Made by a program: the position numbers and the translations under genes. Of a stretch of DNA of 64,000 nt, positions 27,660 to 36,807 are shown piece by piece. Position 1 is the first letter of the stretch. Each line of letters begins with the position of its first letter. The DNA is from UBA3537 sp965657165 (GTDB lineage: Bacteria > Bacteroidota > Bacteroidia > Flavobacteriales > Flavobacteriaceae): the NCBI GenBank assembly GCA_965657165.1, contig CBFHNG010000001.1, positions 25,583-89,582 of the forward strand, read 5' to 3'. The notes under the pieces were generated by a model. It made no database searches. It was not told where the DNA came from and worked only from the letters and a program-made list of their open reading frames with translations.

Positions 27660-28442
27660 ATGCGATTTAATACTCTTTTAGTACACTTAGAAAATAATAT
27701 TTCAATCATTACAATTAATCGTCCAAAGAAACTCAATGCACTTAATAAGGAAACCATTTCTGAGCTTCATTACGCCATAAAAGAAGCTGATGAAAATAAA
27801 AACGTAAGAGTTATTATACTTACAGGAAACGGTGAAAAAGCATTTGTTGCTGGTGCAGATATCAGTGAGTTTGCAGATTTTGACGTTCAGCAAGCGGCTC
27901 AACTTTCAAGAGAAGGTCAGACACTTTTATTTGATTTCATAGAGAACTTATCGACACCCGTTATTGCTGCGGTTAATGGATTTGCATTAGGAGGTGGCTT
28001 GGAGCTCGCAATGGCAGCACATTTTAGAGTAGCAAGTGACAATGCTCGTATGGGTCTTCCTGAAGTAAGCTTAGGCGTCATACCAGGTTATGGTGGAACT
28101 CAACGTTTAGCTCAATTAATAGGTAAAGGCCGCGCACTTGAAATGATTATGACGGCTCAAATGATAGATGCTTCAAAGGCCGAACAGTGGGGTTTAGTTA
28201 ATGCAATAACTTCTCAAGAAGAGCTTTTAAATTATTGTATTTCATTGGCTGAAAAGATGAAACGCAATGGCTCATTGGCAATTTCTGCAGCAATCAAGTC
28301 GGTTAACGCAAATTTTGATAAAAGCATCAATGGATATGATATTGAAATTTTTGAGTTTGCAAAGTGTTTTGGAACCAAAGACTTTAAAGAAGGAACAACG
28401 GCTTTTTTAGAAAAGCGAAAGGCAAATTTTTCAGGCGAGTAG
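27660..28442 (+). CDS. Enoyl-CoA hydratase/isomerase family protein
   Basis: Crotonase-fold protein of 260 residues, the usual length. The oxyanion-hole blocks are FVAGADISEF and AVNGFALGGGLELAMA; both hydratase glutamates appear to be present, the second in GLPEVSLGVIPGYGGTQRL. It probably hydrates 2-enoyl-CoA in fatty-acid breakdown; the exact substrate is not readable. It follows the kinase gene by 7 bp and is ended by the hairpin shared with atpC. Confidence 0.9.
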   Translation: MRFNTLLVHLENNISIITINRPKKLNALNKETISELHYAIKEADENKNVRVIILTGNGEKAFVAGADISEFADFDVQQAAQLSREGQTLLFDFIENLSTPVIAAVNGFALGGGLELAMAAHFRVASDNARMGLPEVSLGVIPGYGGTQRLAQLIGKGRALEMIMTAQMIDASKAEQWGLVNAITSQEELLNYCISLAEKMKRNGSLAISAAIKSVNANFDKSINGYDIEIFEFAKCFGTKDFKEGTTAFLEKRKANFSGE

Positions 28443-28458
28443 CATTTAAAAAACAAAA

Positions 28459-28484
28459 AACCCTATAACTTTTGCTATAGGGTT
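28459..28484 (-). terminator. Terminator after atpC, possibly bidirectional
   Basis: AACCCTATA and TATAGGGTT form a perfect 9-bp stem around an 8-nt loop. On the minus strand it is followed by a T-rich run (plus-strand A-run at 28448-28460), fitting termination of atpDC; it may also stop the enoyl-CoA hydratase transcript. Confidence 0.8.
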
Positions 28485-28507
28485 AATATATCTTTTGAGA
28501 TTAAAAC

Positions 28508-28783
28508 TTAATCCGCAAGTACGATAATTTTATTGGCATTCATTTCAATGGTTCCAGAGTTGATAGCAAGCCAGTATCCTTTATCTTTTTGCTCAAATCT
28601 AGAAGCATTTTCTTTATCAATACTAATGTTACCACTTATTTTTACAAACCCTTCTTTCAAAATAGAAACAATAGGTGCGTGATTGTTCAGCATTTCAAAA
28701 TCCCCATTGAGTCCTGGGACGGAAACGCTATCAACTTCGCCTTTAAAAAGGGTGGTTTCTGGTGATACAATTTCTAAATACAT
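28508..28783 (-). CDS. atpC: F1F0 ATP synthase epsilon subunit (N-terminal domain)
   Basis: A 91-residue epsilon subunit, short because it lacks the C-terminal helical domain seen in E. coli (about 139 residues). The beta-sandwich start MYLEIVSPETTLFKGEVDSV and the NHAPIVSIL block are characteristic. It follows atpD by 9 bp. In Bacteroidota atpD and atpC often stand apart from the remaining ATP synthase genes, as they do here. The absence of the C-terminal helices removes the usual epsilon-type inhibition. Confidence 0.92.
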   Translation of the reverse strand: MYLEIVSPETTLFKGEVDSVSVPGLNGDFEMLNNHAPIVSILKEGFVKISGNISIDKENASRFEQKDKGYWLAINSGTIEMNANKIIVLAD

Positions 28784-28792
28784 ATCTATATA

Positions 28793-30301
28793 TTAAGCTT
28801 CAGCTAACATTTTTTCACCTGCTTCAATAGCTTCTTCAATGGTTCCTTTAAGGTTGAAAGCAGCTTCTGGGAGGTGATCCAATTCACCATCCATAATCAT
28901 ATTGAAGCCTTTAATGGTTTCTTTAATATCGACCAACACCCCAGGGATCCCAGTAAATTGCTCTGCAACATGGAATGGTTGCGATAAGAAACGTTGTACA
29001 CGACGAGCACGCCCTACAGCAAGTTTATCTTCTTCTGAAAGCTCTTCCATTCCAAGAATGGCAATAATATCTTGTAGTTCTTTGTAGCGCTGTAATAACT
29101 CTTTCACACGTTGTGCACAATCGTAATGCTCTGCACCAAGAATATCTGCAGTCAAAATTCTAGAGGTTGAATCTAGAGGATCCACGGCTGGATAAATACC
29201 AAGCTCTGCAATTTTACGTGACAATACCGTTGTGGCATCCAAGTGCGCAAAGGTCGTTGCTGGAGCAGGATCGGTAAGGTCATCTGCAGGGACATATACC
29301 GCTTGAACTGATGTAATAGATCCTTTCTTCGTTGATGTAATACGTTCTTGCATTGCTCCCATTTCAGTGGCTAATGTTGGCTGATATCCTACCGCCGATG
29401 GCATACGACCAAGTAGTGCTGATACCTCTGAACCTGCTTGTGTAAATCGGAAAATATTGTCAACGAAGAATAATACATCTTTTCCTTGACCATCACCTGC
29501 GCCGTCACGGAAATATTCTGCAATTGTCAATCCAGAAAGTGCAACACGTGCACGCGCTCCTGGAGGCTCATTCATTTGTCCAAAAACAAAAGTGGCTTTG
29601 GATTCTTTCATAGCCGCTTTGTCTACTTTTTTAAGATCCCATCCACCGTCTTCCATAGAGTGCATAAAATCTTCTCCATATTTTATAATCCCTGATTCCA
29701 ACATTTCACGAAGTAAATCATTTCCTTCACGCGTACGCTCCCCTACACCTGCAAATACTGAAAGTCCACCATGACCTTTAGCAATATTATTAATTAACTC
29801 CTGAATCAATACAGTTTTACCTACACCTGCACCACCAAATAGTCCAATTTTACCACCTTTGGCATAAGGTTCAATAAGATCAATAACTTTAATTCCTGTA
29901 AAAAGAACTTCAGTAGACGTTGAAAGGTCTTCAAATTTTGGCGCTTCTCTGTGGATAGGTAATCCGTCTTTCCCAGCTTTTGGCAAGTTTCCTAGACCAT
30001 CAATAGCATCTCCAATAACATTAAAAAGACGCCCGTACACATCATCTCCGATAGGCACTTGAATCGGTGCGCCAGTAGCATTGACTTCTGTTCCACGACT
30101 TAATCCATCGGAAGAGTCCATGGCAATGGTACGTACAGAATTCTCGCCAATATGAGATTGAACTTCGAGAACGAGTGTTGAACCGTCTGGACGACTGATT
30201 TCTAAGGAATCATAAATTTTTGGAAGGTCTGCTCCAGAATCAAACTCTACATCAATAACTGGGCCTACAATTTGAGAAACTTTACCTGTAACTTTTGACA
30301 T
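28793..30301 (-). CDS. atpD: F1F0 ATP synthase beta subunit
   Basis: Catalytic subunit of 502 residues. Walker A GGAGVGKTVLIQELI, the GERTREGNDL block with the catalytic Glu, and the signature PAVDPLDSTSR are all intact. It pairs with atpC in a two-gene operon. No other ATP synthase subunit lies in the window. Confidence 0.98.
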   Translation of the reverse strand: MSKVTGKVSQIVGPVIDVEFDSGADLPKIYDSLEISRPDGSTLVLEVQSHIGENSVRTIAMDSSDGLSRGTEVNATGAPIQVPIGDDVYGRLFNVIGDAIDGLGNLPKAGKDGLPIHREAPKFEDLSTSTEVLFTGIKVIDLIEPYAKGGKIGLFGGAGVGKTVLIQELINNIAKGHGGLSVFAGVGERTREGNDLLREMLESGIIKYGEDFMHSMEDGGWDLKKVDKAAMKESKATFVFGQMNEPPGARARVALSGLTIAEYFRDGAGDGQGKDVLFFVDNIFRFTQAGSEVSALLGRMPSAVGYQPTLATEMGAMQERITSTKKGSITSVQAVYVPADDLTDPAPATTFAHLDATTVLSRKIAELGIYPAVDPLDSTSRILTADILGAEHYDCAQRVKELLQRYKELQDIIAILGMEELSEEDKLAVGRARRVQRFLSQPFHVAEQFTGIPGVLVDIKETIKGFNMIMDGELDHLPEAAFNLKGTIEEAIEAGEKMLAEA

Positions 30302-30361
30302 TACTTCTTTGCGTTTTATTTTTAGCTAAAATTATATTTGAAAAACTTAGTTTTTGCGCTG

Positions 30362-30369
30362 CAAAGATA
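30362..30369 (-). promoter_or_regulatory. Probable -7 box of the atpDC promoter
   Basis: Minus strand reads TATCTTTG, matching TAnnTTTG, about 60 bp upstream of the atpD start and just inside the neighbouring terminator. Confidence 0.5.
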
Positions 30370-30381
30370 GAGAATATAATT

Positions 30382-30413
30382 AAAAAACCCAGAGCAAATG
30401 TCTGGGTTTTTTT
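30382..30413 (-). terminator. Rho-independent terminator after the SGNH hydrolase gene
   Basis: ACCCAGA (30387-30393) and TCTGGGT (30401-30407) pair around a 7-nt loop, with an A-run on one side and a T-run on the other. It is positioned to end the minus-strand transcript from 34.8 kb and to isolate atpDC. Confidence 0.85.
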
Positions 30414-30434
30414 TAATTGATTTGTTATTGTTTT

Positions 30435-31940
30435 TTATTGCAATAATGGACTGTATGCCACAGGGTAATCATCTGCTTTAGCAAGGCTACCTGAAGCCAC
30501 AAAATTTGACCCATAATGCATATCAATAGCATCTAAAAATGAATTGGCCATATAGGCATACCCTCTTGCAGTAAGGTGAATACCATCTAAGCTTACCAAA
30601 CCACCAGTGACTAAACTCGTGTCTAGTGAATAGTCATCAAACATTATTCCTGTTGAAGAGGCTTGTGCAAGAATAGATTGCAAATCAACATAAGCAATTC
30701 CGAAACTATTTGCTGCAGCTTCAACACTAGCGTTCATGGCATCGGTTGCCGCAATGATTTCTTCTACCTCTGTTTCCGTAACTACCCATTTGTCAGCCAA
30801 AGGTACAGCTACTCCGTTAATTGATGTTGGATTATTTGGATCAGCTAGTGTTCCAATGATTGAAGCGCTTGTTAGAACCAATAAATCATTGGCAGTAGCT
30901 TGACGTAAGCTTGGTAATCCGTATGCAGATAGATCTGTTAAATGCTCATCTACAATAACAACAGCATTTTGACCTTCGCTGAAAATAATAGTTCGTGCTG
31001 ATGCTTCTTCTGCACTGATTGCGCCTAGCCCAGCAATTTGAGCAATACCCCCATTGTAAACTGCATAAGCTTGATTTACTACTCCAGCAGTTGCATTATC
31101 AAGAGGAACTGGGTTGTGAGGCACCGATGTAAAGTATGGCAAATCTGTAACGTGAGGCGTTCCAGAAACTACACCTTTCGCACCATTAGCAGTTAATGCA
31201 GTTAAAGCACCGTTTAAAGCAGCTTCAAATGTTGAAAGCGGTGTAATAGCATCTGCCATTTGATCTGCGCCACTCGTTGCATATCCTAAAACATCGTTTC
31301 CACCAAATAAGGATAAGGTAAAGAAGCTAGGATTTTGAGCCGCAGCTAATTCAATAATAGAAGCATTAGGCGTTGATCCTGTCAAACGTGTTGCGTAAGG
31401 GTTGGCAAGGCCTGCCGCCACGTTGGCAATATTACCATAGCCATTAGCAACAAAGTGAAAACTTTTTGCGCCAGGCACCCCAAGATTATTAAAGGGGCCA
31501 GTTGGAGGATTTAACAAGTCTGTTTGAACAGTTACTGGGCCTACTACAGATTCCAGTGGTGCTGGGCCAGAACCATTAAAAACAAGTCTTGGGCCTACAA
31601 TCCGTGTTCCACCAAGGGCTAAACCACCATAATTATCATCCATTGTGGGCTGTTTGAATTCTCCACCACCAACTTTAGCAAATTCCATGGACATGATATT
31701 TGGCCAAGAATTATTTTGACTGGCCAAAAACACAGTTCCATCTGAAACACCTGCAGAAAATGAAGGCCCAACAGCAATATAATTAGAAAAGTCTAATCCA
31801 GTCCCTTCAATGGAAAGAGCAGGTAACGTTTCAGGTTCTTCTATTGAAGCTCCATTGTCTTCTAAAACATCTTCGACTTCATTACAGGAGTACAATCCAA
31901 TAAGAAGAAATGAGAAAAATAAATATTTTAAGTTTTTCAT
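30435..31940 (-). CDS. SGNH/GDSL-family lipoprotein
   Basis: A 501-residue outer-membrane lipoprotein (signal ending LIGLYSC). SGNH blocks: block I is YIAVGPSFSAGVSDG, with Pro where most family members have Asp or Asn but with the Ser kept; block III is FGGNDVLGY; block V is DGIHLTARGYAY with Asp and His. Possibly an esterase acting on a lipid or acylated glycan. It lies 10 bp after a TonB receptor gene, a pairing seen repeatedly in flavobacteria, suggesting that it processes the ligand the receptor imports. Confidence 0.85.
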   Translation of the reverse strand: MKNLKYLFFSFLLIGLYSCNEVEDVLEDNGASIEEPETLPALSIEGTGLDFSNYIAVGPSFSAGVSDGTVFLASQNNSWPNIMSMEFAKVGGGEFKQPTMDDNYGGLALGGTRIVGPRLVFNGSGPAPLESVVGPVTVQTDLLNPPTGPFNNLGVPGAKSFHFVANGYGNIANVAAGLANPYATRLTGSTPNASIIELAAAQNPSFFTLSLFGGNDVLGYATSGADQMADAITPLSTFEAALNGALTALTANGAKGVVSGTPHVTDLPYFTSVPHNPVPLDNATAGVVNQAYAVYNGGIAQIAGLGAISAEEASARTIIFSEGQNAVVIVDEHLTDLSAYGLPSLRQATANDLLVLTSASIIGTLADPNNPTSINGVAVPLADKWVVTETEVEEIIAATDAMNASVEAAANSFGIAYVDLQSILAQASSTGIMFDDYSLDTSLVTGGLVSLDGIHLTARGYAYMANSFLDAIDMHYGSNFVASGSLAKADDYPVAYSPLLQ

Positions 31941-31950
31941 TGTATTAATT

Positions 31951-34770
31951 TTATAAGTTATTAATTGTCCATCCTACATAGTACATAGACCCAATGAATC
32001 CTGTACCAAAAGCAGTAAAGTACTCATCACCTAATAGGTTTGTTGCTCCTGCTTTGAATGTAGATTTAAAGCTAGGTACTTTTAAACTCACTTGAGCATC
32101 TAGAACATGGTATTCTGGTACGATACCATTTCCAAACGTCGCTTCCCAGTAATAGTCGTCGCTGTAACGGTATGCTATGTTGAAGCCGACATTTTCAAAT
32201 ACTTCTGTATTTCCAAAAGAAGCTTTAAACTTATGCTCTGGTGTGTTGAAGTTAGTTGTAAAATCTGGATAGGTATCACGGTCAAAATCTAACTTTGCGT
32301 AAGTATAACTACCACCTAAGTCATAATTTCCAAAAACTTTAGTTGACACCCCTAAAGATGCTCCATATGATTTAACTGGTGTTTTGGAATTGGTATAGGT
32401 GCTATAAGCTTGATAATCACCACTAGCAATTGCTAACTGAGAAAGAGTTAGTCCATTAAGAGCTACAGTGTTATCAGAAACATCTCCGTAAAAAGGAGCC
32501 AAAACAACTTCTTGAGAAATAAAGTCTTCATAGGTGTTGTGGTAGGCACTAAAATCGATGATAGTTTTTCCAAATTTACCACGGTACCCCACTTCAATAG
32601 ACGTTACTTGCTCAGGTTTTACCACACTTGGGTTTCCTATTTGTAACGCATTAGGATTGCCAGTTGCCCCAAAGGCTTCTACTGATGATAAGGTATATGA
32701 GTTATTATACGCTGCAGCACCGGTTTGTGTGATTGATGTGCCCTGTCCAAGCAATTGACCCGTTGGAGAAACATTATAATCTCTAGTCCAACGGTCTAGG
32801 TTTGATGGTGCAGAACCTACCAAAATAGCACGCCCAGCATCTAACCCAATAAATAAATCTTGAGTGGTTGGGTTTCTAAAACCAGTCTGAACAGATGCTC
32901 TAATGTTATGGTCTTTATTAACTGTTAAACCAGCAGAAAGACGTGGCGAAAAGAAACTATCAAAAAATTCAGATTTGTCATAACGAACAGACCCTGTTAA
33001 TTTTAATTCCATACTTGAAGAAAGGTCTAATTCTTTTTGAACTTGTGTATACACACCATATTCTGAGTAGTCAATAGTGCCATCTCCTATCGGGTCTGTA
33101 TAAATGGTCCCTTGTGAATTTAAACTGTATTGTCTAGCAGACCCTCCCACTTGAATGTCAGCAAAATCTATAAGATGACTAAAGTTATAGTTAAAATCTC
33201 CATGATAATATTTTGAAGCATCTTGGAATTTAGATCCAGTACTTAAATCGGGATCATTTACACTTCTATTAAATGCAGCTTCATATTCTGGAGTTCCAGG
33301 CATAAAACGTTCAATATTGTCTTCTTCTCCAGCAGGATCAAATACTTCATCCGCAACGTCTCTAGAATAATTATGAATTTCTTGTTGACTTAAACCTTGA
33401 GGGTTTCCTGCAAGAGCTATACCAGCAAAGGCTCCAATATAATCTTGAAACCATTTGGTGTCACTTTTCCATGCTCTGTTGATGTTTATTCCTGTAAATA
33501 CCATGTCATAAGAGTCTCCTGCAGAATCAGCTACAACATACCCACGCAGGAAGAAGTTGTCGTTGCGCACTTCTAATTTATGCTGTTGCTGAAAGAAGTT
33601 TTTGATGTTGTAACGGTTGGTGCCTTGGTAAATGGTATTCCCAGTTCCTACTTTTCCAACGTACGAAATTTCAAAATCATTTTCAAATGGGCGGTAGTAT
33701 AGTCCCCAATCGGCTTTAATGCTTTCTGCATTATAGTTGGTTAGGTCTCTTTCATTGTACCCTGTTCGACTAACTACAACATCTGGAATTACCCCAAGAC
33801 CAGAAGCGGAGCGAATATTTGTAGAAACTTCATCTCCGTAGACGTTTATACCATTGTAACCTGGGTTTGTGACACGAGTGCCTCCAATCATATCACTATC
33901 GACTTCGCTAGTCGCAGCCCAATCCGTTCCTTTTAAGTAACCAAAGTTAACTTTAGCAGCAAATTTTTCACTAAACTTATGCGCCATTCTAATACCAAGG
34001 TCTGTGTAGGCATTGTCACCAGCAGCTTCTTGAGAAGTCATACCACGCTTTAAGCTGATACTAATACCTTCGTGATCAAAAGGATTTTTACTACGCATAA
34101 ATAAAATACCATTAAAGGCATTTGCACCATATAGAGCAGAAGATGCACCAGGAAGTAATTCTACACTTTGTACATCCGGCTCAATCATCCCAACTAAGTT
34201 TCCAATGGGGAAGTTTAGTGCAGGTGTAGAGTTATCCATACCATCAACTAATTGCATAAAACGCGTGTTTGCAAATGTGGCAAAACCTCTTGTGTTAATG
34301 GATTGAAACGTTAAACTGTTCGTGTTTACATCAACACCTTTTAAGTTTTCAAGCCCTCCATAGAAGTCAGCTGATGCTGTATTTTTAATTTCTTTTATCC
34401 CAAAACGCTCCACGGTAACTGGAGATTCAAAAATTCGCTCTGGAGTTCTTGATGCAGAAATAACAACCTCGTCCAACACACTTCCTTCTTTTAAGGCAAC
34501 GGTAATGTCTTGGTTATTTTCTGTAATTTCTTGTGTTGAAGTTTCAAAACCGACACTACTTACTTGAACTGTAAAAGGTGGGTTTTGACTTACTGTAAGC
34601 GTAAATTTTCCATCAAAATCTGAAATGGCTCCAGATGATGTGCCTACGACAATAACATTTGCTCCAGGCAGAGGCAAGCCACTCTCGTCATTGACAGTTC
34701 CTGTTACGGTTGTCTGAGCAAAAGATAGCACACTAAACAGTAATGTAAAAATTTTTAAAAATGTTTTCAT
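31951..34770 (-). CDS. TonB-dependent receptor with carboxypeptidase-regulatory domain
   Basis: Outer-membrane beta-barrel receptor of 939 residues. A signal peptide (to about SFAQ, residue 19) is followed by a CarboxypepD_reg-like domain (TVTGTVNDESGLPLPGANV), a plug (residues about 110-230, with INTRGFATFANTRFMQLVDG and GASSALYGANAFNG), and the barrel ending in an aromatic-rich strand. Unlike SusC it has no SusD partner; its neighbour is the SGNH lipoprotein. Ligand unknown. The 184-bp upstream region is very A/T-rich and no clear -7 box was found. Confidence 0.88.
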   Translation of the reverse strand: MKTFLKIFTLLFSVLSFAQTTVTGTVNDESGLPLPGANVIVVGTSSGAISDFDGKFTLTVSQNPPFTVQVSSVGFETSTQEITENNQDITVALKEGSVLDEVVISASRTPERIFESPVTVERFGIKEIKNTASADFYGGLENLKGVDVNTNSLTFQSINTRGFATFANTRFMQLVDGMDNSTPALNFPIGNLVGMIEPDVQSVELLPGASSALYGANAFNGILFMRSKNPFDHEGISISLKRGMTSQEAAGDNAYTDLGIRMAHKFSEKFAAKVNFGYLKGTDWAATSEVDSDMIGGTRVTNPGYNGINVYGDEVSTNIRSASGLGVIPDVVVSRTGYNERDLTNYNAESIKADWGLYYRPFENDFEISYVGKVGTGNTIYQGTNRYNIKNFFQQQHKLEVRNDNFFLRGYVVADSAGDSYDMVFTGININRAWKSDTKWFQDYIGAFAGIALAGNPQGLSQQEIHNYSRDVADEVFDPAGEEDNIERFMPGTPEYEAAFNRSVNDPDLSTGSKFQDASKYYHGDFNYNFSHLIDFADIQVGGSARQYSLNSQGTIYTDPIGDGTIDYSEYGVYTQVQKELDLSSSMELKLTGSVRYDKSEFFDSFFSPRLSAGLTVNKDHNIRASVQTGFRNPTTQDLFIGLDAGRAILVGSAPSNLDRWTRDYNVSPTGQLLGQGTSITQTGAAAYNNSYTLSSVEAFGATGNPNALQIGNPSVVKPEQVTSIEVGYRGKFGKTIIDFSAYHNTYEDFISQEVVLAPFYGDVSDNTVALNGLTLSQLAIASGDYQAYSTYTNSKTPVKSYGASLGVSTKVFGNYDLGGSYTYAKLDFDRDTYPDFTTNFNTPEHKFKASFGNTEVFENVGFNIAYRYSDDYYWEATFGNGIVPEYHVLDAQVSLKVPSFKSTFKAGATNLLGDEYFTAFGTGFIGSMYYVGWTINNL

Positions 34771-34954
34771 TTGTGATAATTTTTGGTTTGCTGTGTTTTT
34801 TGTTTACTAAATAATTAATAAATATATACAATAAATTTAACATTTTCTCAATTTAAGCATAAATAAACACTAATAATAACATTAATTATTACTATTGTAT
34901 ACAATTTTTTCCGATTTAGTAATTTGATATTGAGATCCTTGGCGTAGTTTTTGA

Positions 34955-36802
34955 CTACTCCACGGTAACAGATTTTGCTAAATTTCTGGGTTGATCAACA
35001 TTTTTGTTTAATAAAACTGCAATGTAATAAGACAGTAGTTGCAATGGTATAGTTGTTAGAAGTGGTGATAACAGCTCCGAAGTTTCAGGAATTTCGATAA
35101 CATGGTCGGCTATGGCTTTTACTTCTTTATCGCCTTTCGTTACAATCCCAATAATCTTTCCTTTTCTAGATTTAATTTCTTGAATGTTACTTACAATTTT
35201 TTCGTAATATCCATATTTTGTGGCAATCACTACGATTGGCATATTTTCATCGATGAGTGCAATTGGCCCATGTTTCATTTCTGCGGCAGGATAACCCTCT
35301 GCATGGATGTATGAGATTTCTTTGAGTTTTAGAGCACCTTCTAAAGCCACTGGAAAATTGAATCCTCTCCCCAAGTATAAAAAGTTTGACACATCTTTGT
35401 AAATATATGCAATTTGTTTACTTAATGCATCAGATTTTAAAACCTCTTCAACTTTTTCTGGAATTGTTTCGAGTTCTATTAAATAGCGTTTGAAATCAGA
35501 GTTTGACATTGAACCTTTTGCTTTTGCAAGTCTTAAGGCAATTAGCGAAAGCAGAGTAATTTGAGTGGTGAATGCTTTGGTAGATGCTACTCCAATTTCT
35601 GGGCCAGCATGAGTATAAGCTCCTGCATCAGTTTCTCTTGAAATTGAGGACCCTACCACATTACAAATTCCAAAAACAAATGCGCCTTTTTCTTTTGCTA
35701 ATTTTATGGCCGCGAGAGTGTCTGCTGTTTCTCCAGATTGAGAAATAGCAATAACAATATCTTTGTTGGAAATCACAGGATTTCTGTATCGAAATTCTGA
35801 AGCATATTCAACTTCAACGGGGATACGTACCAAATCCTCAAAAACATATTCTGCGACCAATCCTGCATGCCAAGAAGTTCCACAGGCAACAATCGTTATT
35901 TTTTGAGCATTGAGGAATTTTTCTAAATTGTCCTCAACACCAGCCATTTTGACAATTCCTTTATTGACATTCAACCGCCCTCTGTAGGTGTCTTTTATTG
36001 CACTAGGTTGTTCAAAAATTTCTTTAAGCATAAAATGCTCATATCCTCCCTTTTCTATTTGTTCAATATTTAGTTTTAGGGTCTGAACATATGGATCAAC
36101 AAGTTTGTCATCCTTTATTTTTCGAATTTTAGTGTCTTTATGTATACGAATAACAGCCATTTCTTCGTCTTCCAAATAAATAGCATTGTTTGTATATTCA
36201 ATAAATGGTGAAGCGTCACTAGCAATAAAAAATTCTCCATCACCTACACCAACAGCTAGCGGACTCCCTAGTCGTGCGGCTATAATTTCGTTTGGTTTTT
36301 TAACATCAAAAACAGCAATAGCATAGGCGCCAACAACCTGATTTAGAGCTATTTGAACTGCTTTCCCAAGTTTGTAATTGCCATTCTTTTGAACATCTTC
36401 AATAAGATTGACTAAGACTTCAGTATCAGTATCCGATTGAAATGTGTACCCTCTATTTGTAAGCTCTTTTTTTATGGACGCATAATTTTCAATAATTCCA
36501 TTGTGTATAATAACGAGATCCCCTGAATTTGAATAATGTGGGTGTGAGTTAATATCATTTGGCACACCGTGTGTTGCCCAACGCGTGTGTCCAATACCAA
36601 TATGCCCAACAGTGTTGTGGTCAGAATTTATTTTATCTTGAAGGTCACTTACTTTCCCTTTGGTTTTTGTTATGTTGATGTCTTTTCCATCAAAAAGTGC
36701 TATCCCAGCGCTATCATAACCTCTATACTCTAGCCGCTGAAGACCCTTTATGATAATAGAGTGGGCATCTCTGTGACCAATATATCCTACAATTCCACAC
36801 AT
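34955..36802 (-). CDS. glmS: Glutamine-fructose-6-phosphate aminotransferase (isomerizing)
   Basis: Makes glucosamine-6-phosphate for peptidoglycan and LPS; 615 residues. The class II glutaminase domain begins MCGIVGYIG with nucleophile Cys2, and contains GHTRWATHG; two SIS domains follow (AISQSGETADTLAA; GRGFNFPVALEGALKLKE), and the C-terminus ends NLAKSVTVE. It is the last gene of a minus-strand operon after the glycogen-synthase-like and DUF4270 genes (5-bp gap). No glmS ribozyme-like leader is apparent because the gene abuts its upstream neighbour. Confidence 0.97.
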   Translation of the reverse strand: MCGIVGYIGHRDAHSIIIKGLQRLEYRGYDSAGIALFDGKDINITKTKGKVSDLQDKINSDHNTVGHIGIGHTRWATHGVPNDINSHPHYSNSGDLVIIHNGIIENYASIKKELTNRGYTFQSDTDTEVLVNLIEDVQKNGNYKLGKAVQIALNQVVGAYAIAVFDVKKPNEIIAARLGSPLAVGVGDGEFFIASDASPFIEYTNNAIYLEDEEMAVIRIHKDTKIRKIKDDKLVDPYVQTLKLNIEQIEKGGYEHFMLKEIFEQPSAIKDTYRGRLNVNKGIVKMAGVEDNLEKFLNAQKITIVACGTSWHAGLVAEYVFEDLVRIPVEVEYASEFRYRNPVISNKDIVIAISQSGETADTLAAIKLAKEKGAFVFGICNVVGSSISRETDAGAYTHAGPEIGVASTKAFTTQITLLSLIALRLAKAKGSMSNSDFKRYLIELETIPEKVEEVLKSDALSKQIAYIYKDVSNFLYLGRGFNFPVALEGALKLKEISYIHAEGYPAAEMKHGPIALIDENMPIVVIATKYGYYEKIVSNIQEIKSRKGKIIGIVTKGDKEVKAIADHVIEIPETSELLSPLLTTIPLQLLSYYIAVLLNKNVDQPRNLAKSVTVE

Positions 36803-36807
36803 GTGTT

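Noticed and set aside
34955..36807. glmS ribozyme or riboswitch upstream of glmS
   Set aside because: Only 5 bp separate glmS from the upstream gene, leaving no space for a leader structure.
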